Shown: positions 37,057-46,000 of the stretch, piece by piece
How positions within the stretch are numbered: position 1 is the stretch's first letter
Layout: each line of letters begins with the position of its first letter
NCBI GenBank assembly: GCA_946480785.1
Contig: CAMLLD010000001.1
Span: 124,001 to 188,000, forward strand
Reading direction: 5' to 3'
DNA from: an uncultured Blastocatellia bacterium
GTDB lineage: Bacteria > Acidobacteriota > Blastocatellia > Pyrinomonadales > Pyrinomonadaceae
Length of the DNA: 64,000 nucleotides
Position numbers and translations under genes: made by a program
The notes under the pieces: model-generated
Told to the model about the DNA's origin: nothing
The model's database searches: none
What the model saw: only the letters and a program-made list of their open reading frames with translations

Positions 37057-37085
37057 TTGCCATTCGCGCGACTTGCTTTTATTAT
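37057..37085 (+). promoter_or_regulatory. Possible sigma70-type promoter of the winged-helix/TPR gene
   Basis: TTGCCA (37057-37062) and TATTAT (37080-37085) are separated by 17 bp. Each has one or two mismatches to consensus. The predicted start near 37092 would give a leader of about 110 bases that includes the AT-rich dyad 37161-37189 just before the ATG at 37205. Confidence 0.4.
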
Positions 37086-37160
37086 CACGCAGCCGTGAAC
37101 GGCAGTGGCGTTTGCGACGATGCGAACTATACTCACGCTACAAACGGAAAGTCCTTAGAG

Positions 37161-37189
37161 AAAAATCAAAAAATTATCAAATGATTTTT
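37161..37189. repeat. AT-rich dyad directly ahead of the winged-helix gene
   Basis: AAAAATCA (37161-37168) and TGATTTTT (37182-37189) form a perfect 8-bp inverted repeat with 13 bases between. It lies 16 bases before the start codon, where it could act as an operator for the winged-helix protein itself or as a weak RNA hairpin near the translation start. No good ribosome-binding site is visible between the dyad and the ATG. Confidence 0.5.
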
Positions 37190-37204
37190 TAAAGCTAATC
37201 GTCT

Positions 37205-39703
37205 ATGCCTCACACACCTCACAGTTGCTACGCATTTGGTCCATATCGCCTCAACCCCGCGCAGCGTCTTCTGACGCGCGACGGCGAGCTCATCGCACTC
37301 ACTCCAAAAGCTATCGATATTCTCACGCTGCTCGTGATGAATGCCGGGCGTCTGGTGGAGAAAGACGATTTGTTGAAAGAGGTATGGGCCGACACCTTTG
37401 TGGAAGAGTCAAACCTCGCGCAGAACATTTTCACTTTGCGGCGAGCGCTCGGTGATGAGCGTGCTGGTCCAAAATACATCGAGACCGTCCCGCGACATGG
37501 TTATCGCTTTATTGCGAGTGTCAAAGCTTGTAACGGGGAAGAGCTTGGGGCGAGTGAAGCGGAGCCGGAGTCTTTGCCGAACGATGACATTGCGCCGCCG
37601 CGGATCGTTGTCGCCGTGCTGCCGTTTATCAATGCGAGCGGCGATGATTCGCTGGAGTACCTCGCTGAAGGCGTTACTGACAACACCATCAACCACCTTT
37701 CGCGTGTTTCGGCGCTGCGAGTGATGTCGCGGAGTGCGGTGTTTCGCCACAAGAGAAGTGAGTTGGATCCGCAATTGTTGGGGAAAGAGTTAGGGGCGAA
37801 CGCGGTGTTGGTTGGGACCATCAGTGCGCGGCCGAAAGGTATTGCGATTGGAGTTGAGCTGGTGGATGTGGCGACTGGTTGGCAGTTGTGGGGCGAGAGT
37901 TTTGATTCTGAGAGCAAGGATTTGCTGGAGATTCAGGATGCGATCACGCGGCAGTTGCTGGCGAATCTGAAACTGAAGTTGACAGGTGAGGAAGAGAAGC
38001 GCGTCACCGCGCGCTACACCGAGAACGCCCAGGCGTATCAGGCATATCTTGAGGGACGATATCACTGGAGTCGTTACACGCGTACAGGGATGGAGAAAGC
38101 GATTGGCCACTTCCGCGAGGCCATCCAACTCGACCCCAACTACGCCCTCGCCTACTCCGCGATCGTTGATTGCCACCTCCGCCTCGCCACAAACTACCTC
38201 CCCCCGGAGGGTGATGTCTCTTGGCTACGTCAAGCACATCTCAACCCAGCGATACACTCAGTCGATGAATCAGCACACCGGATTAAACTTCGGTTTGAGT
38301 GGGACTGGAAGGGCGTTGAACGAGAACGACGTCGCGCGAATGAACTTAAGACCGACTATCCATCAGCTCATCAATGGTACGTGGTATACCGGTTAACCGA
38401 GCAACTTCATAGGGACACTCTTCCACCAAACTCATCTCATAATGACCATAGCAATAACCTGGAAATTGGACCTAATCTCTCATCACAAATGCGTTGTGCC
38501 CACTTAACACCAACAGAAGAAGTGCAGATTTTGTGTTCCGTTGCAAGAGATCAAATTGCGATCGGCAATTATCAAGCGGCCGCATTGATCCTCAGGCGCT
38601 GGTCTGTCCCGGGCAGATGGCCATGCCTTCATTCACTGAACGCCTGTATAGCTGCAGACTTATTGTTTACGGCCGGAAACCTTTTTGGTTGGATTGCCGG
38701 CTCAAAGCAACTTCTCCATGGCCACAAACATGCCGAAGCCTTTCTCAATGGGGCCACGGCTCTGTTCGAGCAGTTAGGGATTAATCGTCGTTCCGTTGAG
38801 GCACAAATAGAGTTGGCTCGCTGTTATTATCGGCAGGGACTTCTTGAGATCGCACGAGAAACTATATCTAAGGCTTTATCTGTCTTGCCAGACGACGAGA
38901 TAGAGCTTAAAACGTTCGCGTTGGTGATCTGGGGAGTAATTGAACGTGATTCAGGCCGCTTGAACGATTCCCTAGTAAAATTGCGGGAGGCAGCTCAGAT
39001 TGAAGCTGCCGGTCACCTCATAACCAACCGGTGCTATCTTGACTTGGCAACAACACTTAAAGAGTTGGCCTTCTGTGACACGAAGGAAGATTACTTGCAT
39101 GAGGCAAGATTGCATTTTTGGAGGGCTCTTTATGAATCTGAAGCGCTTGGACATCACCGTAATGTGGGCTCCGTTGAGAACAACATAGGGTTTCTTCTTC
39201 TCAATCTTGGTTTCTATCAAGAAGCTGAAGAGCACCTTCTGCGAGCGCGAAGGATATTCCAAACGTTGTGCGATATCGTACGGGGTGCCCAAGTAAACGA
39301 CACACTCGCTCGACTGTATATGGCGACGGAACAACTCACGCTTGCGCAACAAGCAATCAACCAAGCTGTTGAAAGTTTAGAACTGACTGATAGCGAAGCC
39401 ATTCTTGCAGAGGCATTAACCACCAAAGGCATCGTTGAGTGCCGGCGAGGCCATTACAGAGAAGCTAAGAGGAGCTTCGAAGCAGCTCACAAAGTGGCTC
39501 AACGGTGTGGAGATACGCAAGGGGCTACTCGCGCCTTGCTGGCACTCTTGGAAGAAGCACGAAACGAGATGGACGAGGGGGAGATGATAGCAATAGCAGC
39601 TCAAGTAAAAAGATCCCTCTCATCAGTTCCCCAGTCTCCACTTGGTATTAAAGTGGAGAAGTTGATGAAACAAGTTACTGGTTTACGGGAACAGTCGCAG
39701 TGA
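37205..39703 (+). CDS. Winged-helix/TolB-like/TPR regulator with a sensor module shared with the nearby kinase
   Basis: The 832-residue protein has an OmpR-type winged helix at about 8-103 (LTPKAIDILTLLV, SNLAQNIFTLRRALGDE, IETVPRHGYRFIA), a TolB/FlgO-like domain at about 130-265 (VAVLPFINASGDDSLEYLAEG) and TPR units from about 270. After about residue 420 it changes into a helical TPR module that matches the first 400 residues of the histidine kinase at 40620-43004: both have the phrase ALFEQLG or ALFDQLG, then a CYYRQGL or CYYHQGL unit, and AEALTTKGI or AEALTTQGL. No kinase follows. The first 1 kb is GC-rich with GC-rich codons, the rest noticeably less so. It probably binds DNA as a cytoplasmic regulator with a TPR ligand-sensing half. 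Confidence 0.82.
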   Translation: MPHTPHSCYAFGPYRLNPAQRLLTRDGELIALTPKAIDILTLLVMNAGRLVEKDDLLKEVWADTFVEESNLAQNIFTLRRALGDERAGPKYIETVPRHGYRFIASVKACNGEELGASEAEPESLPNDDIAPPRIVVAVLPFINASGDDSLEYLAEGVTDNTINHLSRVSALRVMSRSAVFRHKRSELDPQLLGKELGANAVLVGTISARPKGIAIGVELVDVATGWQLWGESFDSESKDLLEIQDAITRQLLANLKLKLTGEEEKRVTARYTENAQAYQAYLEGRYHWSRYTRTGMEKAIGHFREAIQLDPNYALAYSAIVDCHLRLATNYLPPEGDVSWLRQAHLNPAIHSVDESAHRIKLRFEWDWKGVERERRRANELKTDYPSAHQWYVVYRLTEQLHRDTLPPNSSHNDHSNNLEIGPNLSSQMRCAHLTPTEEVQILCSVARDQIAIGNYQAAALILRRWSVPGRWPCLHSLNACIAADLLFTAGNLFGWIAGSKQLLHGHKHAEAFLNGATALFEQLGINRRSVEAQIELARCYYRQGLLEIARETISKALSVLPDDEIELKTFALVIWGVIERDSGRLNDSLVKLREAAQIEAAGHLITNRCYLDLATTLKELAFCDTKEDYLHEARLHFWRALYESEALGHHRNVGSVENNIGFLLLNLGFYQEAEEHLLRARRIFQTLCDIVRGAQVNDTLARLYMATEQLTLAQQAINQAVESLELTDSEAILAEALTTKGIVECRRGHYREAKRSFEAAHKVAQRCGDTQGATRALLALLEEARNEMDEGEMIAIAAQVKRSLSSVPQSPLGIKVEKLMKQVTGLREQSQ

Positions 39704-39730
39704 GGCTGCCCCGTGCGCTAATCCAGCCGA

Positions 39731-39780
39731 TGAGTTCTAATCTGTTGGGACAATGAATCCGCTAAGCACGTTAGAACTCA
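39731..39780. repeat. Perfect 10-bp inverted repeat downstream of the winged-helix gene
   Basis: TGAGTTCTAA (39731-39740) and TTAGAACTCA (39771-39780) are exact reverse complements, 30 bases apart, 28 bases after the stop codon of the regulator gene. There is no T-run. Possible roles are a protein-binding dyad, an RNA hairpin or a scar of recombination. The rest of the 239-base gap to the peptide gene is AT-rich and shows only a weak GCCC/GGGGC dyad at 39869-39884. Confidence 0.6.
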
Positions 39781-39942
39781 CCACATCGTAAATATATTGA
39801 CTTGGTACCAACTCAGTAAAGTTCATATCAATCTCCTCGGCATAGGCTTTGCCACGTACTCTCTTACGCCCTCCTGTAGGGGCTGTTTAAGTCAGAATGA
39901 CGAGTATCACGGCATTGTGATGATATTTTTCCCAATTTGACG

Positions 39943-40218
39943 TTACCACGCAGTGAGCACTGAGATGAAGAGTGCAATCACCTCTGTTTTGTCGAGGAAA
40001 GAATTCTGAACGACTTGTACCGGCGTTCGCGTGGTTGAAATCGTACCCGTTTTAGTGGTCGAGATCGTTCCGGCAGTAGTGGTCGAAATCGTTCCGGTTC
40101 GGGTCGTCGAAATCGTTCCGGTTCGGGTCGTCGAAATCGTTCCACTCTTTGAAAAGGTGGTGAACGGCAGGGCTAACGTTAACAATATTGTCCCAAGTAC
40201 CAGTTTTGAAATTTTCAT
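39943..40218 (-). CDS. Secreted small peptide precursor with five tandem octapeptides
   Basis: From the ATG at 40218, preceded by AGGAG, the 91-residue product has a Sec-type signal (MKISKLVLGTILLTLALPF, then TTFSKS) and five contiguous octapeptides at residues 26-65: GTISTTRT, GTISTTRT, GTISTTTA, GTISTTKT, GTISTTRT. A 26-residue tail (PVQVVQNSF to ISVLTAW) ends it. No Cys is present, so it is not a disulfide or lanthipeptide type. Codons vary between repeats (ACG/ACC, TCG/TCA), so the peptide sequence, not only DNA, seems to be maintained. It lies between two TPR regulators and is divergent from the kinase. A role as a multicopy signal or RiPP precursor is my inference; I know of no family for it. 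Frames extending to 40356 add no plausible sequence. Confidence 0.72.
   Translation of the reverse strand: MKISKLVLGTILLTLALPFTTFSKSGTISTTRTGTISTTRTGTISTTTAGTISTTKTGTISTTRTPVQVVQNSFLDKTEVIALFISVLTAW
40024..40143 (-). repeat. Five 24-bp in-frame tandem repeats
   Basis: The block of 120 bases consists of five 24-bp units, each GGNACGATYTCRACSAC plus seven variable bases, coding for GTISTT plus two residues. The first two units are near-identical and the others carry third-position changes and changes at the last two codons. The opposite strand reads as VVEIVP repeats, which is only the mirror of this array. Confidence 0.85.
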
Positions 40219-40458
40219 GAGCTTTCTCCTATTTAGTAATTGCGTCCGGACAGCGATCAGATCCAGTGACTGCGAAGCCGCTGTGGCGGACGCCAGAATA
40301 ACTTCACGTGTGCACAGTGTTCTCAAAGCATGTGCCATCGCGCAGCGCGGAAACATAACTCGCTAAACTCCTGTGATTGCTAGCGTTAGCTTCTTGACTC
40401 GCGTTGGAACTACAAGCGTAGCATTGAGCTTATTTCTGGGTAGCGAGTAAACAGACAT
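40219..40458. other. Divergent control region between the peptide gene and the kinase operon
   Basis: This 240-base region must drive both the leftward peptide gene and the rightward small ORF and kinase. It contains the sigma54-like element at 40322-40337, a GCTA-GCGT-TAGC palindrome (40379-40390) within a larger GCTAA/TTAGC dyad (40362-40390), and possible but poor sigma70 hexamers on the + strand (TTGACT at 40394, 19-bp spacing to TAGCAT). No other gene is visible. Confidence 0.45.
40322..40337 (-). promoter_or_regulatory. Sigma54-like -24/-12 element ahead of the peptide gene
   Basis: Read leftward, TGGCAC (40337-40332), five bases and TTGAG (40326-40322) match the sigma54 layout TGGCAC-N5-TTGCW in spacing and in nine of eleven positions; the usual GC of the -12 box is GA here, which is a serious mismatch. 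Transcription would begin near 40311 and give a 93-base leader. A sigma54 activator is encoded 3 kb away and a dyad at 40362-40390 could be an upstream activator site. Confidence 0.35.
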
Positions 40459-40620
40459 ATGGCATCGTGGTGGAAATACTTAGATTTATTGGAGATCGTG
40501 GCTAAGTCCCTCAACGAAAGCAAGGACAGTATCTTGTATAGGCCTGTGGCAATGAATAGCCAGTATACAGAGCGGCGTAGCGTCAATGAAACTCCGCTTG
40601 TGAATAAGAACAAGGCGTGA
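40459..40620 (+). CDS. Possible 53-residue small protein coupled to the TPR kinase
   Basis: An ATG at 40459 opens a frame of 53 codons that ends in a TGA whose last base is the A of the kinase ATG (TGATG, 40618-40622), a common translational coupling layout. The product would start MASWWKYLDLLEIVAKSLNE, a short amphipathic helix with two Trp, followed by a polar tail. The ribosome-binding site is weak (GCGAG). It could be a real small regulator or partner of the kinase, or a chance leader ORF. No family is recognised. Confidence 0.35.
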   Translation: MASWWKYLDLLEIVAKSLNESKDSILYRPVAMNSQYTERRSVNETPLVNKNKA

Positions 40621-43004
40621 TGATGCCGATTCACAATGACGAAATATCAAGAGAAGGCCTTACGGAAAGTGGGCGCGTAATAGCTAGTTGTGTGATCGCG
40701 CGTGAGAAACTGGAAATCGGTGACTATGATGGGGGTTGCGTGGTGCTTAGTCCTTGGTGGTCGGTTGGAAAGTGGCCGAAGCTAACGGGATTAAATCAGC
40801 TAGCCGCAGGCGAATTGCTTTTAATGGCCGGATCATTAACGGATGCGGTCGCCAGAGCAAAACGAATAAGTGGCGGTCAACGCCTTGCGGAAGCATTGAT
40901 ATGCGGGTCTATAGCGCTATTCGACCAGCTTGGCGAAATGCGAAGAGCACTCGAGGCGCGACTTGAACTCGGCTGCTGCTATTACCATCAAGGACTTTTC
41001 GAGCCAGCGCACTCAAATCTCGCTGCATGTCTAGCCGGTCTCACAGACGAAGACGTTGAATTAAGAGCTGTGGCGCTGATAAGACTTGCGATTGTCAAAC
41101 GCCATTCTGGTCGCGTGCATGAAGCGCTCAGTTTGTTGAAAAGAGCTGCAGCCATTGAAAATCAAACTAGTTGCTCGACCAGAGGACGCTTTGCTACTGA
41201 GATGGCGAATACTCTGAAGGATATAGGAAAGGCGAACCGCCACAAAGCTTGCTTTACATCTGCCCTGCGACATTACGAAGAGGCTGCTCTGCGATTTGAG
41301 CAAATAGGGAACATCCGATACGCGGCAGCTGTCGAGAACAACAGAGGCTACTTGTTGTTAAGCCTCAGCAGATTTCAGGAGGCCGAAAGACATTTAGAAC
41401 GTGCTCGAACCTTATTCAGCCGGTTACATGACAGCGTCGGATGCGCTCAAGTAGATGAAACACTCGCTCAACTGTATCTAACGTCCGGTAAGTATTCTAT
41501 GGCGCACAATGCCATAGATCTTGCGGTAAGTGAGCTTGAGGCTAGCGGGGAGGACGCATTACTCGCGGAGGCGCTGACAACGCAGGGGCTGGTTATGTGC
41601 CGACTGGGGCGGAGGCAGGAGGCCAAGCCTGTCCTTGAACGCGCCCGCCGCGTCGCGGAGCGATGCGGCGACCGCGAGGGCGCCGGACGCGCCCTCCTCA
41701 TACTCATCGAGGAAATGTGCGACCAACTCCCCGATGACGAACGCCGCGAAATCGGCGCCCAGGCCAACCAACTCCTCGCCTCGTCGCAACAACACGCTAC
41801 CCGCGAACGCCTCCGCAAGTGCCTCGACATGATCGCGGAGGCCCACAACCGTCATGAAGCACAGCGCGAACAGGAAATTCACGCCCAAAAGATGGCCGCT
41901 TTGGGCGAACTCTCGTTCGGCGTCGCCCATAACGTCAATAACACCCTCACCGGCATACTCGGCCGGGCTCAACTCATCCTCCGCAACAGTCACGACAAAG
42001 CGAAAATCGAGTCAGGCCTCGAATTAATCATCAAGAGCGCCGAAGACGGCGCCCACATCATCCGCCGTATCCAGGATTTCGCCCGGCAGCGTCCCAGCCG
42101 CGAGTTTGAGACGATCTCGATTACCGACCTGCTGAAGGATGCCTGTGAAATGACGCGCCCGCGGTGGGAGTCGCGCTCGGAGTTCGCCCAGATTCGTTTC
42201 ACGCTCCACGCCGACTGCGAAGCCCACATCAAGGGCGACCCCGTCGAACTCCGCGAAGTGCTGGTCAACATGATTTACAACGCCACCGACGCCATGCCTT
42301 CCGGCGGCGAAATCCGCCTCTCCACGCAGGAAAGCCGTGAGCGCGTCGTCATTTGTCTCGGCGATACGGGCACCGGCATGACACCCGACGTCAAACAACG
42401 CCTCTTCGACCCCTTCTTCACCACCAAGGGCAAGGCTGGCACAGGCATGGGCCTGGCCGTCAGCTTCGGTATCATCCGCCGTCACGAAGGCTCCATTGAG
42501 GTCGATAGCGAACCGGGCCGCGGCACGACGTTCAAGATCTCACTGCCCAAAGTCATGCCGGCCTCAACGGAAGCCGGCGGCGACTCGTCCGAAACCACGG
42601 CTACCGCCGCCCCGGGCGACGACAAGGTTCGCGTCCTAGTCGTTGATGATGAGACCCACGTGCGCGAGGTGCTAATCGAAGCCCTCGAAGCTGAAGGGTG
42701 CGAAGTGGTGTCGGCCGAAAGTGGCGAGATTGCGCTGGCGGTTTACGACCAATATGAAGGCAAGTTTGACGCGGTCTTTACCGACATCGGCATGCCGGCG
42801 ATGAGCGGTTGGGAACTCTGCACCGAGATACGCGAACGCTCGAAGACGATGCCGCTCGCGATTATCAGTGGGTGGGCCGACGCGATCAGCGTCCAATCAC
42901 GAGACGCAGTGAAGGCTGACTGGATTGTCGCCAAGCCTTTCGACATTAATAAAATCTGTGATATTGCGCAGGAAATCGCGAAACGAAAACTGACGACCGC
43001 TTAG
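40620..43004 (+). CDS. TPR-sensor hybrid histidine kinase with C-terminal receiver domain
   Basis: The protein is 794 residues from the ATG at 40620 (a GTG at 40617 and an ATG at 40623 are alternatives). Residues 1-405 are a helical TPR-like sensor without membrane segments, so it is cytoplasmic. HisKA has phosphoacceptor H437 in GVAHNVNN. HATPase boxes follow: N554 in [17 protein letters not shown] (581-587) and [12 protein letters not shown] receiver domain at about 670-790 has D722 in FTDIGMP and the KP pair late. The sensor half is paralogous to the last 410 residues of the winged-helix protein. The first 960 bp are less GC-rich than the rest. Its stop overlaps the convergent sigma54 activator gene by 4 bp. 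Confidence 0.9.
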   Translation: MMPIHNDEISREGLTESGRVIASCVIAREKLEIGDYDGGCVVLSPWWSVGKWPKLTGLNQLAAGELLLMAGSLTDAVARAKRISGGQRLAEALICGSIALFDQLGEMRRALEARLELGCCYYHQGLFEPAHSNLAACLAGLTDEDVELRAVALIRLAIVKRHSGRVHEALSLLKRAAAIENQTSCSTRGRFATEMANTLKDIGKANRHKACFTSALRHYEEAALRFEQIGNIRYAAAVENNRGYLLLSLSRFQEAERHLERARTLFSRLHDSVGCAQVDETLAQLYLTSGKYSMAHNAIDLAVSELEASGEDALLAEALTTQGLVMCRLGRRQEAKPVLERARRVAERCGDREGAGRALLILIEEMCDQLPDDERREIGAQANQLLASSQQHATRERLRKCLDMIAEAHNRHEAQREQEIHAQKMAALGELSFGVAHNVNNTLTGILGRAQLILRNSHDKAKIESGLELIIKSAEDGAHIIRRIQDFARQRPSREFETISITDLLKDACEMTRPRWESRSEFAQIRFTLHADCEAHIKGDPVELREVLVNMIYNATDAMPSGGEIRLSTQESRERVVICLGDTGTGMTPDVKQRLFDPFFTTKGKAGTGMGLAVSFGIIRRHEGSIEVDSEPGRGTTFKISLPKVMPASTEAGGDSSETTATAAPGDDKVRVLVVDDETHVREVLIEALEAEGCEVVSAESGEIALAVYDQYEGKFDAVFTDIGMPAMSGWELCTEIRERSKTMPLAIISGWADAISVQSRDAVKADWIVAKPFDINKICDIAQEIAKRKLTTA

Positions 43005-46000
43005 CCCGCCTTCGAAGCACTCACGCTTAGCTCGTGACGCTCCAGTTTGAGATAGAGGCCGCGACGGGTGAGACCGAGTTCGCGGGCCGCACGGGAGATG
43101 TTGCCGCCGTGCCGGCGCAGGGCGTCAGAAATCATGCGCCGCTCGACTTCCGCCAAAGCGTCAGCCAGCGTTCCACCCGGCCCCTGCGAACTTAACGACG
43201 GCAACGTGGCGATTGAAGCGGCTGTCGTGGGAGTCGTTGGTGAAGACGTGCGCTTCAACTCCGGCGACAAATGCTCGGGCTTGATGATGGCCCCGTCCTC
43301 AGCGCGCGCCACGGTTCGTTGAATCTCATTACAAAGCTGACGCACGTTGCCGGGCCAATCGCTCACCATCAAAAGGTCGACGGCCTGCGGCGTGATCTGA
43401 ATGTCTTTGCGGCCAAACTTCGCCGAGTAGTGATTGACGTAGTAGTTGACGATCGTCGGAATTTCGGAACGGCGCTCGCGCAAAGGCGGCACGCGCAGTC
43501 GGATCACGTTGAGGCGATAATAAAGGTCCTCGCGAAAACGTCCCTGGGCCACCATGTCTTCGAGATCGGTGTTCGTCGCCGCGATGATGCGCACGTCAAC
43601 TTTGCTCGGCCGTTGTTCGCCAAGCGGTTGAATTTCGCCTTCCTGCAAGAAGCGCAGCAGCTTCGGCTGCACGTCCAGCGGCAGGTCGCCGACTTCGTCG
43701 AGGAATAACGTTCCGCCCGCGGCGGTGCGAATCACGCCCTGCGAATCCGAGATCGCGCCGGTGAAAGCGCCGCGGCGATAACCAAACAGATAACCTTCCG
43801 ACAACTCCTTCGGCACCGCCGTGCAGTTGAACGGAACGAAAACTTTCGCGCGCCGCGACGAAATCGCGTGAATGGCCCGCGCGACCAACTCCTTGCCTGT
43901 GCCAGACTCGCCAGTGACGAGCACCGTCACGTCCGACGAGCGGATCTTGTGAACTTCCTCGACGAGCTGCGTCATCGCCGGACTCGAATGGATGAACCCC
44001 GGCATCAGGCTCGTGCCCGCCAACTCGTCCGAATGTTCGTGGCTGCCGCTCTTTTGCGCACCCGCGCGCAAGGCACAAACGTCCATACCCAATTCAACCA
44101 CGCGCAGCAACGGCTCGAGCGCGACGCCCTTCGGCAAAGTAGAACGGTTGCGCGGCGCGAGATACATCAGCGCCGGCGGCGCGTTTGACGATTTCAGTGG
44201 GATCAACTCGGCGTCGTTCTTCTTGGCGTAACGCTCACGCGCGTGGTCGTCGTCGAGGTTATGAAGATCGACCGCAATCTTCACGCTTTCGGCCGGTGTG
44301 CAGCCCATCGCGATAACGATTCGCGGCTCGTTGCGTTCGCCTTTTTCCGTAATCATGACACGTTGCGCGCCGGTTTCCTGACGCATGACGGCGGCAAGTT
44401 CGCGTAACAAAAGTTCGCGTGACGCGACGGCTTCAGCTAAACGCAACGTTAAGAGTTGGGTTAACGCCGACTGCTCCTGCTGACGCTCCGGAGTGGAACG
44501 AGCAAGGTCGCGCAGTTCTTCTTCAGCCCGAGACAAATCAAGACGCGCCCCGAGATCTCTGAAAGTATTCAAGGCCCGACTCAGGTGTTCGCCTGCGCGA
44601 TCCGGCATGATCGTCGCGTAAGCCCGACCGAGTTCGAGATGCGCACGAGCGGCGCGATAACGATCCCCGAGCAAGTCGAAAATCGAAACACTGCTGCCAA
44701 AATGCTGCGCAGCGGAGGCGGCATCGTGGCGCGCCATGTCCAGCATGCCGCCGAGACGATGCGCTTCACCCGTAAAACCGAGATCGGTGGCGGAATCGGT
44801 CGTTTGTTCACTGACGAACTGAAGCTCGCGACTACACTCGTCGAGATCGCGCGTCTGTAAGTAGGATTCGGCGGCAATCAACCGCGATTCGCAAATCGCC
44901 TGACGATCGCCGATTCCTTCCGCAAGGGCGAGCGCTTCTTGCGCTTTCGCCAACGCTTTCGCAGGATCCGCAATCGCCAGATAACAGCGCGCTAGTGTTC
45001 GCAACGCTTGTCCGGCGTACCACTTGTTTCCGTTCTCTGTCGCCAGCGCGACTGCGCGGCTGAGATAGTCTTTCGCCTGGTCCAGATCGCCACGAAGCAT
45101 GTGAAGCTCGCCCAGCGAATCGAGAATCATCGGCACCTTGGCGCCGCGCTCGTCAACTTCGGTCGCCAAAGCGAACGCGCGCTCCAACGCTTCCTGCGCG
45201 CGATCCCATTGGCCGATCAGGACCAGATTGATGCCGAGATTGTTGTAACCGTCTGCAGCATTCGTCTTGTGATCGGTGCGCTCGTAATAAGTGATCGCCT
45301 TTTTGAGGTGTTCGATCCCTTCCTGCGGCCGCTTCAGGAACCAACAAGCGCCGGCCATATTGGCGTACGTTCTACCGAGCACGTACGCAGCGGGACGATC
45401 GCCGATCAACTTCAAAGCCTGATCGAGATTGTCGAGGCCCGACTCGTAATTTCCTTCGTGAATATCAGCGACACCAACGCCGAAATACGACTCTGCTAAC
45501 CCGCGCCAATCACCACTCTGGCGAAAACTTTCCAACGCTCGCTGCGCGTAGTCACGCGCAATCGGATATTCACTGATGGTGCGATACACGCGCGATAACG
45601 CTGCGTAAATATGCCCCGTATTGACGCTGCCACTTTCCGCGTAATCGCGCAGCGTCGACTTCAACATCGCGATCGCTTTCGGATGATCGCCGTTGTAGTT
45701 GTAAGCAAGACCGATTTGAACGCGGAGATAGCTGGCCGTTTCATCATCGAGCTTGGCGCGCGACTCAGGTGTTTCATACATCGAAACCGCGGCCAGTGAA
45801 TCACGATAGTGGCCTTGTTGTTCGAGCGTAACGGAGAGTGCGCAGCGCGCGAGGGCCAAGACTGACGCATGACTACGAGCATTCGCGATGAGCAGTGAGA
45901 GCCGAGCTTTTGCTTCGGTTGAAAGACCCTGGTCCAACAGCGAACGGATCTCATCGAGCTCGTGCATCAATGATTCCGTCGTGGGCCGTACTCGCGAGCG

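Larger units (their letters stand above)
36816..37204. other. Structured divergent intergenic region ahead of the glycan operon and the winged-helix gene
   Basis: The 389 bases separate divergent genes and therefore hold both promoters. Four dyads stand out: a long one at 36871-36938, GGACA/TGTCC at 36973-36988 (6-nt loop), CCAGTTGA/TCAACTGG at 36991-37020 and AAAAATCA/TGATTTTT at 37161-37189. The last 120 bases are AT-rich, in contrast to the GC-rich dyad part. Long open frames here on both strands lack ribosome-binding sites and have no recognisable protein character. Confidence 0.55.

Noticed and set aside
36816..37136. N-terminal extension of the methyltransferase frame
   Set aside because: The added 107 codons are Cys/Trp/Arg-rich without domain likeness and cross the dyads of the divergent region. 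The ATG at 36815 gives a standard methyltransferase.
40024..40143. Tandem 24-bp repeats as a CRISPR array
   Set aside because: The units are contiguous without spacers, in frame with a signal-peptide ORF, and no cas genes are near.
40031..40366. Rightward ORF of 111 codons with VVEIVP repeats opposite the peptide gene
   Set aside because: It is the antisense reading of the 24-bp repeats, has no ribosome-binding site, and runs into nonrepetitive sequence without protein character. The leftward frame has a signal peptide and AGGAG.
40410..40634. Leftward ORF of 74 codons between the peptide gene and the kinase
   Set aside because: It lies across the shared control region and the kinase start, has no ribosome-binding site and is antisense to the coupled small ORF.
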